Below, piece after piece: positions 8,781-17,532 of a stretch of DNA of 33,730 bases (within the stretch, counting starts at the first letter, position 1; each line of letters starts with the position of its first letter). The position numbers were made by a program, and so were the translations under genes. The notes under the pieces are model-generated. The model was not told the DNA's origin. It did no database searches and saw only the letters and a program-made list of their open reading frames with translations. Location: positions 1 to 33,730 of the forward strand of contig JAFTVH010000147.1 of the NCBI GenBank assembly GCA_017465845.1, read 5' to 3'. This stretch comes from Lachnospiraceae bacterium (GTDB lineage: Bacteria; Bacillota; Clostridia; Lachnospirales; Lachnospiraceae).

Positions 8781-10280
8781 ATGGTTTACAACTTTAATTT
8801 GGGAATTGGTTGGGCAAGTAGTGGTGTAGAGTATGCCCAGCTATACAGAGCGAGGATGTTTCGGAATATCGGTGTAGAAGCTAAGTTTGTGTTCACGGAT
8901 ATGTTTCCTAAGGATAATATCCAGCACATGACAGAGAACATAGGATTTCTGGATTCGGAAATTGTATGGCTTTACACCTATTTCACGGACTGTAAGATTG
9001 CGCCTGTTTCCTATACATTAAAGCAGCTTGAGGCTACCTTCGGGGATAAGAGTTATTCTTTTTCCAGAAAGGGGAATATTGGGAAATACATCTTTGAAGG
9101 GGAAAATAATTTTTATACGGCCTATATGGTGGATGGAACCTCCGACCGTGTACATAGGGTGGAATTGGTGTCGAAGGGGAAGTTGATTCGTAAGGATTAT
9201 TTTACCTATTGCAGAATCTATTCGGAATATTATGCGCCATTGGATAAGCAGGCGCATCTTTATCAGAGAAGATTCTTTAATGAAGACGGCACTGTGGCTT
9301 ATGAAGAGATTATTGATGGGGATGCAGTAATGTACCAGTTCCCGGACAGGTTACTCTGTTCTAAGGAGGAGCTGGTGGGATATATGGTTTCCACGCTGGG
9401 ACTTACCACGGAGGATGTGGTGATTATAGACAGGTCTACCGGAATTGGTCCCGCGATTTTGAAAAACGTCTGTCCGGCAAAGGTCATAAGCGTTATACAC
9501 GCAGATCATTTTAGTGAAGGTTCTACCAATGAAGAGTATATTCTTTGGAACAACTATTATGAGTATCTTTTTTCTCAACATAAGCATATCGACTATTATG
9601 TGACGGCTACCGATGAGCAAAGAAATCTGATGATAGAGCAATTCCGTAAATACATAGGAGTTACCCCAAATGTAGTTACCATTCCGGTGGGAAGCCTGAA
9701 GGAGCTGAAATACCCGGAGGGTGTGAGAAAGAAGCATTCGCTGATTACGGCATCCCGCCTTGCTACGGAAAAGCATGTGGACTGGATTGTAGAAGCAGTG
9801 GCTGAGGCAAGGAAAGTTGTTCCGGATATTACCCTGGACATTTACGGAAAAGGGCAGGAAAGTGTTAAAATTCAGGAATTAATTGATAAATTGGGCTGTG
9901 GCAGTCATATAAAGCTTCGTGGGCAGCAGAAGCTGGATGAAGTGTATCAGAATTATGATGCCTACATTTCCGGTTCTACCAGCGAAGGCTTTGGGCTTAC
10001 TTTGATGGAGGCAATCGGAGCAGGTCTTCCGATTATCGGCTTTGATGTCCGTTACGGAAATAAGAATTTTATTGATGACGGGCAGAATGGGTATAAGATT
10101 CCGGTTCACGATAAGATGGATGCAAAAGAGCGGATTCAGAAGCTGACGGAGAGCCTTGTACGTTTATTTACGGAAGCAGATATAGAAGCCTTCCATGAGC
10201 ATTCCTACGCAAAAGCGAAGAACTATCTAACAACCGAGGTGGAGAAAAGATGGGCGATTACATTGAAACAGATGATGTAG
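8781..10280 (+). CDS. gtfA: Accessory Sec glycosyltransferase GtfA (GT4 family)
   Basis: GtfA transfers the first GlcNAc to Ser/Thr of the adhesin repeats, acting with GtfB. The 499-residue protein starts with a GT-B N-lobe (NLGIGWASSGVEYAQ), followed at about 110-190 by the extra beta-meander domain of this family, and then the GT4 C-lobe. The nucleotide-sugar signature is SEGFGLTLMEAIGAGLP, with the E-x7-E pair at Glu402 and Glu410. An AGGAGG site lies just before the ATG. The gene overlaps gtfB by 31 bases. TarM-type GT4 enzymes are related, but the location beside secA2 settles the assignment. Confidence 0.93.
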   Translation: MVYNFNLGIGWASSGVEYAQLYRARMFRNIGVEAKFVFTDMFPKDNIQHMTENIGFLDSEIVWLYTYFTDCKIAPVSYTLKQLEATFGDKSYSFSRKGNIGKYIFEGENNFYTAYMVDGTSDRVHRVELVSKGKLIRKDYFTYCRIYSEYYAPLDKQAHLYQRRFFNEDGTVAYEEIIDGDAVMYQFPDRLLCSKEELVGYMVSTLGLTTEDVVIIDRSTGIGPAILKNVCPAKVISVIHADHFSEGSTNEEYILWNNYYEYLFSQHKHIDYYVTATDEQRNLMIEQFRKYIGVTPNVVTIPVGSLKELKYPEGVRKKHSLITASRLATEKHVDWIVEAVAEARKVVPDITLDIYGKGQESVKIQELIDKLGCGSHIKLRGQQKLDEVYQNYDAYISGSTSEGFGLTLMEAIGAGLPIIGFDVRYGNKNFIDDGQNGYKIPVHDKMDAKERIQKLTESLVRLFTEADIEAFHEHSYAKAKNYLTTEVEKRWAITLKQMM

Positions 10281-11602
10281 TTTTACTTTTAGATAATTAT
10301 CATTCGGACAGTCGGAATCTGCACACGTCCTTTAAGCTGGCAGGAAAAAGTTACCCGGTGGCAGTGATTGAGGACGATGGTTTTCTGCCGGAGGATGTAA
10401 TGTCTGTATTCGGATTTTTCTTGGGAGATTTCAGCGTGGAGCCCGGAGTTCCCGGAAGGGCCAGATACTTTAACCAGATAGATGTACCGGAGTACTGGGA
10501 AATAAGCGGTAATAATTCCGGCGGCAAGGTACATGATTTGGGGAAAGAGAGAGGGCGCATTTTCTATGCAGAACCGGCACACAAGCGACTGGTGAAGGTG
10601 GTGGACTGGTATGATGAAAGGGGCATAGTGCGCTCCAGCGATCATTATAATAAGTATGGTGCGTTGTATGCACGAACCATTTTTAATGCCAAGGGACAAA
10701 GGGTAAATAAATCTTACTTCTCTCCATCCGGAAAAGAGGTGATTATGGAAAACTATGTCACCAAAAATATCATTTTAAATGATGGGGATGTGGTCAGGAT
10801 ATTCTCCTCAAGGGAAGAGTTTGTGTGTTATTTCTTAAAGGCAGCAGGGCTGGAAGACAGGAAGATATACTTTAACACCCTGTCTACTTCTTTCTTTGTG
10901 TCACAACGCATGGGGGGAAATGGCACGGGGGATGTTCTGTTCTGGCAGGAGCCGATTAGAGGGGAAATCCCGGGGAATATGCGGATTATTTTGGCCGGAA
11001 ATGCAACTCGTACCCACAAAATCATGGTGCAGAAAAAGGATGCCTATGAAAGGCTTTTGGAATTAGGTGCACCGGCAGATCAGATACATCTGCTTGGTTA
11101 CATATATCCGTTTAAAAAGGAGAATCAGCATAAACCGGAGGCTCTTATCTGTACCAATTCGGACCGGATTGCCAAGTGTAGGGAACTGGCGGAAGCACTT
11201 CCGGAGATGCACTTTTATATTGTGGCACTTACAGAGATGTCTTCAAAGCTTATGAGCATGGATTCCTATTCCAATGTGACCCTTTATCCGGGGGTGAAAA
11301 TGCATGTCTATGAGGAACTTTTGGAGAAGTGTGACTTCTATCTGGATATTAATCATGAAGGCGAGATTCTGTCCGCAGTGCAAAATGCTTTTTTACATAA
11401 TCATCTGATACTGGCATTTAAAGAAACCATGCATAATCCCGGCTTTGTAGCAGAGGAACATGTTTATGGAGCGGAGGATGCAGATAAGATGATCACCTGT
11501 ATAAGAGAGGTAATGCGTGACAGGAATTCTATGGAAAAGCATCTGGAGATGCAGCGTAAGGCGGCACTTCTGGAAAGTCCGGAGAAGTACTGTGAAATAT
11601 AA
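10250..11602 (+). CDS. gtfB: Accessory Sec glycosylation chaperone/co-glycosyltransferase GtfB
   Basis: GtfB forms the complex with GtfA that recognises unglycosylated or partly glycosylated adhesin; it resembles a GT-B enzyme but usually lacks activity. The protein is 450 residues, starting MGDYIETDDVVLLLDNYH. It contains the family beta-meander (WYDERGIVRSSDHYNKYG, then YFSPSGKEV) at about 120-170 and a C-terminal GT-B-like lobe without the E-x7-E signature seen in GtfA, consistent with a chaperone role. A GGTGGAGA site precedes the ATG, inside gtfA. No asp4 or asp5 follows: the next gene begins 25 bases later and is unrelated. Confidence 0.9.
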   Translation: MGDYIETDDVVLLLDNYHSDSRNLHTSFKLAGKSYPVAVIEDDGFLPEDVMSVFGFFLGDFSVEPGVPGRARYFNQIDVPEYWEISGNNSGGKVHDLGKERGRIFYAEPAHKRLVKVVDWYDERGIVRSSDHYNKYGALYARTIFNAKGQRVNKSYFSPSGKEVIMENYVTKNIILNDGDVVRIFSSREEFVCYFLKAAGLEDRKIYFNTLSTSFFVSQRMGGNGTGDVLFWQEPIRGEIPGNMRIILAGNATRTHKIMVQKKDAYERLLELGAPADQIHLLGYIYPFKKENQHKPEALICTNSDRIAKCRELAEALPEMHFYIVALTEMSSKLMSMDSYSNVTLYPGVKMHVYEELLEKCDFYLDINHEGEILSAVQNAFLHNHLILAFKETMHNPGFVAEEHVYGAEDADKMITCIREVMRDRNSMEKHLEMQRKAALLESPEKYCEI

Positions 11603-11627
11603 ATGACTAGGGAAAAGGAAGAGGATT

Positions 11628-13022
11628 ATGTATATATTTATTTCCCATTCATCCAAAGAAGCTGCTATAGCCGACGGGCTGTGCAGTGCCATAGAGGGAA
11701 GTGGTCATGATTGCTTTATCGCCCCCAGAGATATCCGTTCGGGATATGAGTATGCTGAGGAGATTGCCGACGGGATCGATAGGGCGGATGTGGTATTGTT
11801 ATTGCTGTCCAAAGCATCCAACAATTCGCCTCACGTGCTCAGAGAAATAGAGCGTGCGGTATCCAAGTCAATACCTATCATTGTGTACAAATTAGAAGAA
11901 GTAGCGCTTGCTAAATCCATGGAATACTTCCTGATGACTAGGCAGTGGATGGTGGCCGGACGGGACAGCTACGAGGATGTGGTGAAGTGTTTGGACAATC
12001 TGGAAAGCTTGGAAATAAAGGCAAAAGAAAAGAACAAGCGTGCCGGGAAATTTAAGAATGATCGAGCCATTACCGTATTTTTGCTTGCAGTAATACTATG
12101 TCTGCTGCTGGTGGTGGTAGTGCTACTTGTAACCATTGGCATCTCAGGACAGAGTGAGCAGGAAAACATGGTAACTTCAGCAGAAAGCAGCGAGGATAAC
12201 AGGCCGGCAATAGGTCAGGAGATACAAACGGGAGATACCCTTGTCATGGGCAACTATGACGGGGAGGACATTTTCTGGCGGGTTCTGAAAATATCTGAGG
12301 ATGGAACAGAAGCGGTAATTGTTGCCAGAGATGTACTTACCATGAAGGCATACGATGCTCCGGAAAGCGGTAAATATAATCACGATGGTGAACGGAACTA
12401 CTTTTTCTCAGAAGAAGGGAAATTGCTGGAAAAGGATATGGAGCTGCAGGCATATGTGCAGGGAAACAGCACCTGGGAAAGCTCTGCTATCAGAACCTGG
12501 CTGAATTCCGCACAGGAGAACGTAAAGTATGAAGGACAGGCGCCTACTTCGGCATCCACAGCGGATGGTGTGAACGGATATCATGATGAAAAGGGATTTT
12601 TGTGTAACTTCACGGAGGAAGAGCTGGCAATCATAAAGGCTACGGATGTGGAAACCAAGACAAATGTACTTTTGTCAGAGGACACAATAGTGACCCGGGA
12701 TAAGGTGTTCCTGCTGTCCATGGATGAACTAAAGTGGTTTGAAGAGGCGGATGTCTCTATCTTTGCAGCACCTACGGAGAGTGCTGTGGCCAAGGACCAA
12801 TGCTATTGGTATAGGGATTATTGCCTTAGTTATGGTGTGGAGAATACCATGTGGTGGCTGCGTGAGCCGGTAGCAGACGCTGCTTCGTTGTGCTATCTGG
12901 TAGGAAACGGCTACCGGGAGGAGAATATCTATACATGGGAGGTCGGAGCAGAGGGCTTCGGTATAAGGCCGGCGATGACTATTGATTTGACGAAGGGAAA
13001 CGGTTATGATATAATCCGCTGA
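11628..13022 (+). CDS. TIR-domain membrane protein with C-terminal DUF6273 domain
   Basis: The 464-residue protein has three parts. Residues 1-115 are a bacterial TIR domain (YIFISHSSKEAAIADGL, DIRSGYEYAEEI) with Ser67 and Glu73 placed like the catalytic glutamate region of TIR NADases. After a charged linker, one membrane segment lies at about 146-172. The rest (about 190-464) is a DUF6273 domain: VMGNYDGEDIFWRVL, STWESSAIRTWLN and a C-terminal GIRPAMTIDL, a domain common in Clostridia surface or secreted proteins. Topology is probably TIR inside and DUF6273 outside, as in a receptor, but no function is proven. It follows gtfB by 25 bases with its own GGAAGAGG site, and a terminator follows it, so it may be cotranscribed with the aSec genes. 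Confidence 0.85.
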   Translation: MYIFISHSSKEAAIADGLCSAIEGSGHDCFIAPRDIRSGYEYAEEIADGIDRADVVLLLLSKASNNSPHVLREIERAVSKSIPIIVYKLEEVALAKSMEYFLMTRQWMVAGRDSYEDVVKCLDNLESLEIKAKEKNKRAGKFKNDRAITVFLLAVILCLLLVVVVLLVTIGISGQSEQENMVTSAESSEDNRPAIGQEIQTGDTLVMGNYDGEDIFWRVLKISEDGTEAVIVARDVLTMKAYDAPESGKYNHDGERNYFFSEEGKLLEKDMELQAYVQGNSTWESSAIRTWLNSAQENVKYEGQAPTSASTADGVNGYHDEKGFLCNFTEEELAIIKATDVETKTNVLLSEDTIVTRDKVFLLSMDELKWFEEADVSIFAAPTESAVAKDQCYWYRDYCLSYGVENTMWWLREPVADAASLCYLVGNGYREENIYTWEVGAEGFGIRPAMTIDLTKGNGYDIIR

Positions 13023-13073
13023 GTAAATTTCATACATGCTTATATAAATTCATAATTGGATGAATGTTTCTAC

Positions 13074-13146
13074 AAACTGCCGTAATAGTTTTGCTATAAG
13101 CCACAAATGCTAAGAGTAAAACTATCAGGGCAGTTTTTATTTTTAG
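13074..13146 (+). terminator. Rho-independent terminator ending the aSec/TIR gene series
   Basis: The outer stem AAACTGCC (13074-13081) pairs with GGCAGTTT (13129-13136), and the inner stem TAGTTTT (13086-13092) pairs with AAAACTA (13118-13124). A TTTTTATTTTT tract follows. It is the first strong terminator seen downstream of secY2. Confidence 0.8.
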
Positions 13147-13164
13147 AAAAAGTAGGAGGAACAG

Positions 13165-15177
13165 ATGGAGAACAATCAGGAAAATAGAATTTTAGGAGAG
13201 GAAAAGATATCAAAGCTGCTACTGAAATTTTCTGTACCATGTGTGATGGGACTGTTAATCAGTGCCTTTTACAATATTGTGGACCAGATTTTTATCGGAA
13301 ACAGTGAGCTTGGGTATTTGGGAAATGCGGCTACAGGTGTATCCTTTCCGGTAATCTGCATCGCCAATGCCTTTGCGTGGTGTGTAGGAGATGGTGCGGC
13401 GTCCTATCTGAGTATCTGCGCAGGACGTAAGGATAATGACAGTGCACATAAATGTGTGGGAACCGGAATCACGGTGACTTTTTTGATTAGTATGGTTCTG
13501 GTGCTGATATGCGAAGTATTTGCCGCACCTTTGATGAGCTTGTTTGGTGCGTCTGAGCAAACCTTAGGCATGGCAGTGGAATACTTTAGAATCATTGCAG
13601 CCTTCTTTCCCTTTTATTTGCTTTTGAATGTAATGAACAGTATGATTCGTGCCGATGGAAGCCCCGCATTTGCCATGGTGGGAATGCTGACCGGTGCGGT
13701 AATCAATATTATTTTAGACCCTGTTTTCATTTTTGTGTTCAAATGGGGAATCGCAGGTGCTGCATGGGCTACTGCCATCGGACAGATTGCCAGCTTTATA
13801 ATCTGCGCACTTTATTTCTTAAAACCCAAAAACTTCAAGATGAAGCCTACCAGCTTTATTCCCAATCTTCCGATTCTCCGGAATACCATCGGACTGGGTG
13901 CGGCAACCTTCGTAACACAGATATCCATTGTGGTGCTGTCACTTGTATGTAACATGACCCTGGCGCATTACGGACAGCTGTCAAAATACGGCTCAGATAT
14001 CGCTATTTCGGTGTTCAGCATACAGACGAAGGTATATACTATCGTGGGAAATATCGTGACCGGTATTGTCTTAGGCGGACAGCCGATTTTCGGGTATAAC
14101 TATGGTGCGAAGAAACTGGAGAGAGTTCGTGAAACTTATAAAATTGTATTGAAGGCGACGCTTGTGGTAGGAATCGTAGCTACATTGATATTTGAGCTTT
14201 GGCCGGAACTGGTCATTGGAATATTCGGAGCCGGAGATGCTTTGTACCAGGAATTTGCAATCAAGACTTTTCGTATTTATTTATCTCTTATGACGATTAC
14301 CTGTCTGGTGAAGATGACTGCCGTTTTCTTCCAGTCCATCGGAAAATCGGTCAGAGCCGTGGTGGCATCTTTAATTCGGGATATCGTTTGCTTTACTCCG
14401 CTGGCAATTTTACTGCCCCTTTTCATGGAAAAGGCAGAGGCTGGAAGCGGTATCAATGGAATCCTGTATGCCGCGCCTATTGCGGATTTGGTGGCAATCG
14501 TAGTGATTTTAGGATTAACCATTCCGTTTTTTAAGAATTTGGATAAAGAAGCAGTCGGGGAAAAAGAAGAAGCACCGGTGATTAAACTGTCTCGTCAGGG
14601 AACCATAATCACTATTGCGAGGGAACATGGCACCGCCGGAAAACAGATTGGTAAGCTGGTGGCAGAACGCCTGAATATACCGTTCTACTATAAGGAGATG
14701 ACGGCATTGGCAGCTGAGGAAAGCGGACTAGACAAAGAATTTATCTCTGATTTGAATGTTAACGCGCCCCATTTACTTTATGATTTGTATCTGAGCACCA
14801 ATGTGGTACAGCAGGCAGTGATTGCCCAGGAGCAAATCATTAGCAAAATTGCAGATAGCGGTGCCTGCGTCATCGTTGGAAGAGCCGCCGATTACGTATT
14901 GCGGGATTATGAAAATGTGATTCGCGTATTTCTCTATGCACCGAAGGAGTATCGAATCCGGAATATCATGGAAATGTACAACGATACGGAGGAGGAAGCT
15001 GCACTCAGTGCAAAGCACTCGGATGAAGCCAGAGCTGCGTATTACCGAAACATCTCCGGCCAGAGCTGGGGAGACCCGCATAATTATGATTTGTGCATTG
15101 ATGCTTCCGCAGGGAGGGAAAGGTGTGCGGAAATTATCTGCAGTCTGGCGGAGAACGCTACTCCTCGAGGAAGATAA
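13165..15177 (+). CDS. MATE-family efflux transporter fused to a cytidylate-kinase-like domain
   Basis: Residues 1 to about 455 are a full MATE transporter with twelve predicted membrane helices (start KLLLKFSVPCVMGLLISAFYNIVDQIFIG), a family that expels organic cations or drugs with Na+ or H+. Residues about 477-670 are a cytidylate-kinase-like domain: TIITIAREHGTAGKQIGKLVAERL with a Gly-rich nucleotide loop, then ACVIVGRAADYVLRDY and VFLYAPKEYRIRNIM. Stand-alone proteins of this kinase-like family are common in Lachnospiraceae; here it is in frame with the transporter, with a linker of about 20 charged residues. The kinase substrate is unknown; regulation of transport or modification of a ligand are guesses. 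The ribosome binding site AGGAGG is strong. The 3' end overlaps the convergent TIR-FHA gene by 20 bases. Confidence 0.88.
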   Translation: MENNQENRILGEEKISKLLLKFSVPCVMGLLISAFYNIVDQIFIGNSELGYLGNAATGVSFPVICIANAFAWCVGDGAASYLSICAGRKDNDSAHKCVGTGITVTFLISMVLVLICEVFAAPLMSLFGASEQTLGMAVEYFRIIAAFFPFYLLLNVMNSMIRADGSPAFAMVGMLTGAVINIILDPVFIFVFKWGIAGAAWATAIGQIASFIICALYFLKPKNFKMKPTSFIPNLPILRNTIGLGAATFVTQISIVVLSLVCNMTLAHYGQLSKYGSDIAISVFSIQTKVYTIVGNIVTGIVLGGQPIFGYNYGAKKLERVRETYKIVLKATLVVGIVATLIFELWPELVIGIFGAGDALYQEFAIKTFRIYLSLMTITCLVKMTAVFFQSIGKSVRAVVASLIRDIVCFTPLAILLPLFMEKAEAGSGINGILYAAPIADLVAIVVILGLTIPFFKNLDKEAVGEKEEAPVIKLSRQGTIITIAREHGTAGKQIGKLVAERLNIPFYYKEMTALAAEESGLDKEFISDLNVNAPHLLYDLYLSTNVVQQAVIAQEQIISKIADSGACVIVGRAADYVLRDYENVIRVFLYAPKEYRIRNIMEMYNDTEEEAALSAKHSDEARAAYYRNISGQSWGDPHNYDLCIDASAGRERCAEIICSLAENATPRGR

Positions 15178-16051
15178 AGGTATTGCTTCCTATTGTAAGC
15201 TTATCGTTGGCATGAAGTAAAACAGGAACCAAGGGGGCTATTTTGACATCGTTTAAGAAGGTGCCATTTATGGTCCCCATATCCATAATGGAATGTTCTG
15301 TTTCATGAGAACTGATAACGGCATGTACACGTGAGGTTAAGGTGTCATCCAGAGAATAATGGCATTTTCGGGCTTCTTTTCCAATCATAAAGGAATCCTG
15401 AGTAATCGGGATTACTTCGCCATTTTCTTCTCTTAGTAGAAAGCAACTCTTTTTGAGGGCTGGCTCAATCACATCAAACTGAGTTGCAATCTGCTCTAAA
15501 AGCTTCTTTTGATGCTCGGCTTCCGAATGATACAGATAGGTCTGTTTATCGCTAAAAGCTCTTGCCAGCGTGCCGATTCGATCCATATCCAGCCCTGCAT
15601 TGTCGAGCACGCTATCCTCCATCCGCATAATGGACTTCAAGATACCTTTCGGCTGTTCGTCAGTTAAGTTGATGCAGAAATAGTTTTTCTTAATCCCGTT
15701 CTGATCTCCACATACAAAATCAATTTCCATATTTGCAGAACGGCTCAAAAATAGGCTTTCGCTTAAGAAAAAAATCACACCGCTACATTTGGGGCTGGAA
15801 ATTCTCTCTTTTACCTCGTTGTCCCAGTTCTTGCCGGCGTTTAGTCCACGGTCGTACCAAAAGCGGACTCCCGCATGGTACATCACTGCCAAATCGGCAT
15901 AAACCTTTTTATAATCAGAGTGAGCATAGCTGATAAATATATAGTTTTGATTTTCACCAATATCAGGAACCGGAACAGACTCGCATTGTAAGATACTCGT
16001 CGACTTCTCAAGCTGCTCCATGTACTTTTCAAGATTAAAAAAATTCCGCAT
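15158..16051 (-). CDS. TIR-FHA two-domain protein
   Basis: The 297-residue protein has a TIR domain at about 36-165 (YIFISYAHSDYKKVYADLA, RFWYDRGLNAGKNW, FFLSESLFLSRSANMEIDFV; Glu109 is the candidate catalytic residue). A forkhead-associated (FHA) domain lies at about 218-297 (FMIGKEARKCHYSLDDTLTSRVHA, MGTINGTFLND). FHA domains bind phosphothreonine, so this protein may link Ser/Thr kinase signalling to a TIR effector or scaffold; that is inferred. No membrane segment is evident. The ATG follows AAGGA by 7 bases on the minus strand. It converges on the MATE-kinase gene and diverges from the PARG-like gene, sharing the 16052-16267 promoter region. Confidence 0.87.
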   Translation of the reverse strand: MRNFFNLEKYMEQLEKSTSILQCESVPVPDIGENQNYIFISYAHSDYKKVYADLAVMYHAGVRFWYDRGLNAGKNWDNEVKERISSPKCSGVIFFLSESLFLSRSANMEIDFVCGDQNGIKKNYFCINLTDEQPKGILKSIMRMEDSVLDNAGLDMDRIGTLARAFSDKQTYLYHSEAEHQKKLLEQIATQFDVIEPALKKSCFLLREENGEVIPITQDSFMIGKEARKCHYSLDDTLTSRVHAVISSHETEHSIMDMGTINGTFLNDVKIAPLVPVLLHANDKLTIGSNTFIFLEE

Positions 16052-16106
16052 ATGTTATCCTTCTTGATTCAAAAGATTTCTCGTTGATTGCAAAGCTTAT
16101 GATACT

Positions 16107-16136
16107 ATTTTACCACAACATATTGGGGGGAAACAA
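16107..16136 (-). promoter_or_regulatory. Predicted sigma-A promoter of the TIR-FHA gene
   Basis: On the minus strand a TTGTTT (-35, bases 16131-16136) and a TAAAAT (-10, bases 16107-16112) are separated by 18 bases, about 55 bases before the start codon. Confidence 0.5.
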
Positions 16137-16218
16137 ATGTATTCTTTAGGACGGTTTGGTTTGTAAGGATATGGAACCGAAGAATAAGTTGGGGGAGATG
16201 GAAGAAGCTGTTAACTAA

Positions 16219-16227
16219 TGATATAAT
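16219..16227 (+). promoter_or_regulatory. Extended -10 promoter of the PARG-like gene
   Basis: TGATATAAT is a perfect extended -10 box (TG, one base, TATAAT) 41 bases before the ATG of the PARG-like gene. No good -35 box is visible at 17 bases, which extended -10 promoters tolerate. Confidence 0.55.
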
Positions 16228-16267
16228 GTAAGAGACTGCATAGAACGAAAGGCTAGGTGGGTAAAAT

Positions 16268-17122
16268 ATGGGACGAGAGGAAAATATCATAGTCTTTGAG
16301 GATACAATGAAGCTCTGCAAGGAGAACTGCAGGTTAAAAGAATCCGTTGCAAAAGCTTTAAAAAATCAGAAACTTGTGTTAGAGAATTCCTTGATTGGGA
16401 ATATAGAGAAGGAGATTTACACGGAGCCGGCGCAGATAGTCGTTTCGAAGAAACGAAGCTATGAAGCGGCGGTCGGTTACAAGGGCTACAAGACCTGTGT
16501 GCATAATTTCGCATCGGCAACGAACCCGGGGGGCGGCGTAGTGAAAGGGTCCGGTGCACAGGAGGAATGTCTGTGCAGATGTTCTGACTTGTACCTGTGT
16601 CTGAATAGCGGGGAGGCGTGGGACAGCTTTTATCTGCCCCATCGGGAGGCGCACAATCCGCTTCATAACGATGACATCATTTATACGCCGGATGTGGTGG
16701 TATTTAAGTCGGATACGGCGTATCCGGAACTTTTGCCGGAGGAGGAGTGGTATGAAGTAAATGTGATTACCTGCGCGGCCCCGAATATTCGGTCATGCCC
16801 CGGCAATGCATATAATGTGGGGGACGGAAGCGAGCCTGCCATGATTACGGAGGAAGAACTTTTTGGGATGCACGTGAAGAGGCTTCGCAGAATTCTGGAT
16901 GTGGCAGCGTTAAACGAGAACGAAGTGGTGATTCTGGGGGCCTTTGGTTGCGGAGCCTTTGCAAATAACCCGGAAGTGGTGGCGAAGGCGGCAAGGGAGG
17001 TATTGCCGGAGTACCTGCGTGCATTTAAGGTGGTGGAGTTTGCAGTGTATTGTAGCCCCAGGGACGAAGAGAATTACCGGGTGTTTGAGCGGGTGATGTG
17101 CGAGCTTGAGAATGGAGGATGA
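16268..17122 (+). CDS. TIGR02452-family protein, PARG/macrodomain-like predicted ADP-ribose hydrolase
   Basis: The 284-residue protein carries the poly(ADP-ribose) glycohydrolase-type signature: Gly88-90 (NPGGGVVKGSGAQEE) followed by Gln98-Glu99-Glu100, the catalytic QEE of bacterial-type PARG. The C-terminal half has a macrodomain core with ITCAAPN and LGAFGCGAFANNPEVVA. Known members remove ADP-ribose chains; the substrate in this organism is unknown. It starts with its own extended -10 promoter, opposite the TIR-FHA gene, and ends 3 bases before the ArsC-like gene, so those two form an operon. The neighbouring TIR proteins make an NAD/ADP-ribose link plausible but not shown. Confidence 0.87.
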   Translation: MGREENIIVFEDTMKLCKENCRLKESVAKALKNQKLVLENSLIGNIEKEIYTEPAQIVVSKKRSYEAAVGYKGYKTCVHNFASATNPGGGVVKGSGAQEECLCRCSDLYLCLNSGEAWDSFYLPHREAHNPLHNDDIIYTPDVVVFKSDTAYPELLPEEEWYEVNVITCAAPNIRSCPGNAYNVGDGSEPAMITEEELFGMHVKRLRRILDVAALNENEVVILGAFGCGAFANNPEVVAKAAREVLPEYLRAFKVVEFAVYCSPRDEENYRVFERVMCELENGG

Positions 17123-17125
17123 GTT

Positions 17126-17482
17126 ATGTTGGTGCTAGTGTATAGAAAATGCAGTACCTGTCAGAAGGCCTTGAAATGGCTGGAGGAGCATGAGATTGTA
17201 TATGAGGAACGTGCTATTGTAGAAGAAAATCCTACGTATGAGGAATTAAAGACATGGCATGGAAAGAGCGGACTGCCGCTGAAGAAGTTCTTTAATACAA
17301 GCGGCCTGTTGTATAAGGACATGGGGCTGAAGGACAAGCTTGGAGAGATGTCAGAGGAGGAACAGCTCAGGCTCCTGGCAACGAACGGAATGCTGGTGAA
17401 GAGACCGCTGGTTGTGGGGGCGGATTTTGTGCTGACTGGATTTCGTGAGAAGGAGTGGGAAGAGAGGATTTTGGAGAAATAG
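17126..17482 (+). CDS. ArsC/Spx-family thioredoxin-fold protein
   Basis: This 118-residue protein belongs to the arsenate reductase-like/Spx/YffB family: VYRKCSTCQKALKWLEEHEI with a Cys9-x-x-Cys12 pair at the thioredoxin-fold active site, then a conserved LKTWHGKSGLPLKKFFNTSG and NGMLVKRPLVVG. The family holds glutaredoxin-coupled arsenate reductases and RNA-polymerase-binding Spx regulators. No other ars genes are nearby, so a true arsenate role is doubtful. It follows the PARG-like gene by 3 bases, and a terminator lies 20 bases after its stop. Confidence 0.88.
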   Translation: MLVLVYRKCSTCQKALKWLEEHEIVYEERAIVEENPTYEELKTWHGKSGLPLKKFFNTSGLLYKDMGLKDKLGEMSEEEQLRLLATNGMLVKRPLVVGADFVLTGFREKEWEERILEK

Positions 17483-17501
17483 GATAGTGGATGTAAATGT
17501 G

Positions 17502-17529
17502 CCCGGGAGGATGACTTCCGGGTATTTTT
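17502..17529 (+). terminator. Rho-independent terminator after the ArsC-like gene
   Basis: The stem CCCGGGAG (17502-17509) pairs with CTTCCGGG (17515-17522) with one G-U pair and a 5-base loop, followed by TATTTTT. Confidence 0.85.
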
Positions 17530-17532
17530 GTG

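Noticed and set aside
17126-17482. Arsenic resistance operon
   Set aside because: Only an ArsC/Spx-like protein is present. No arsR, arsB or acr3 is nearby, and its operon partner is a PARG-like protein.
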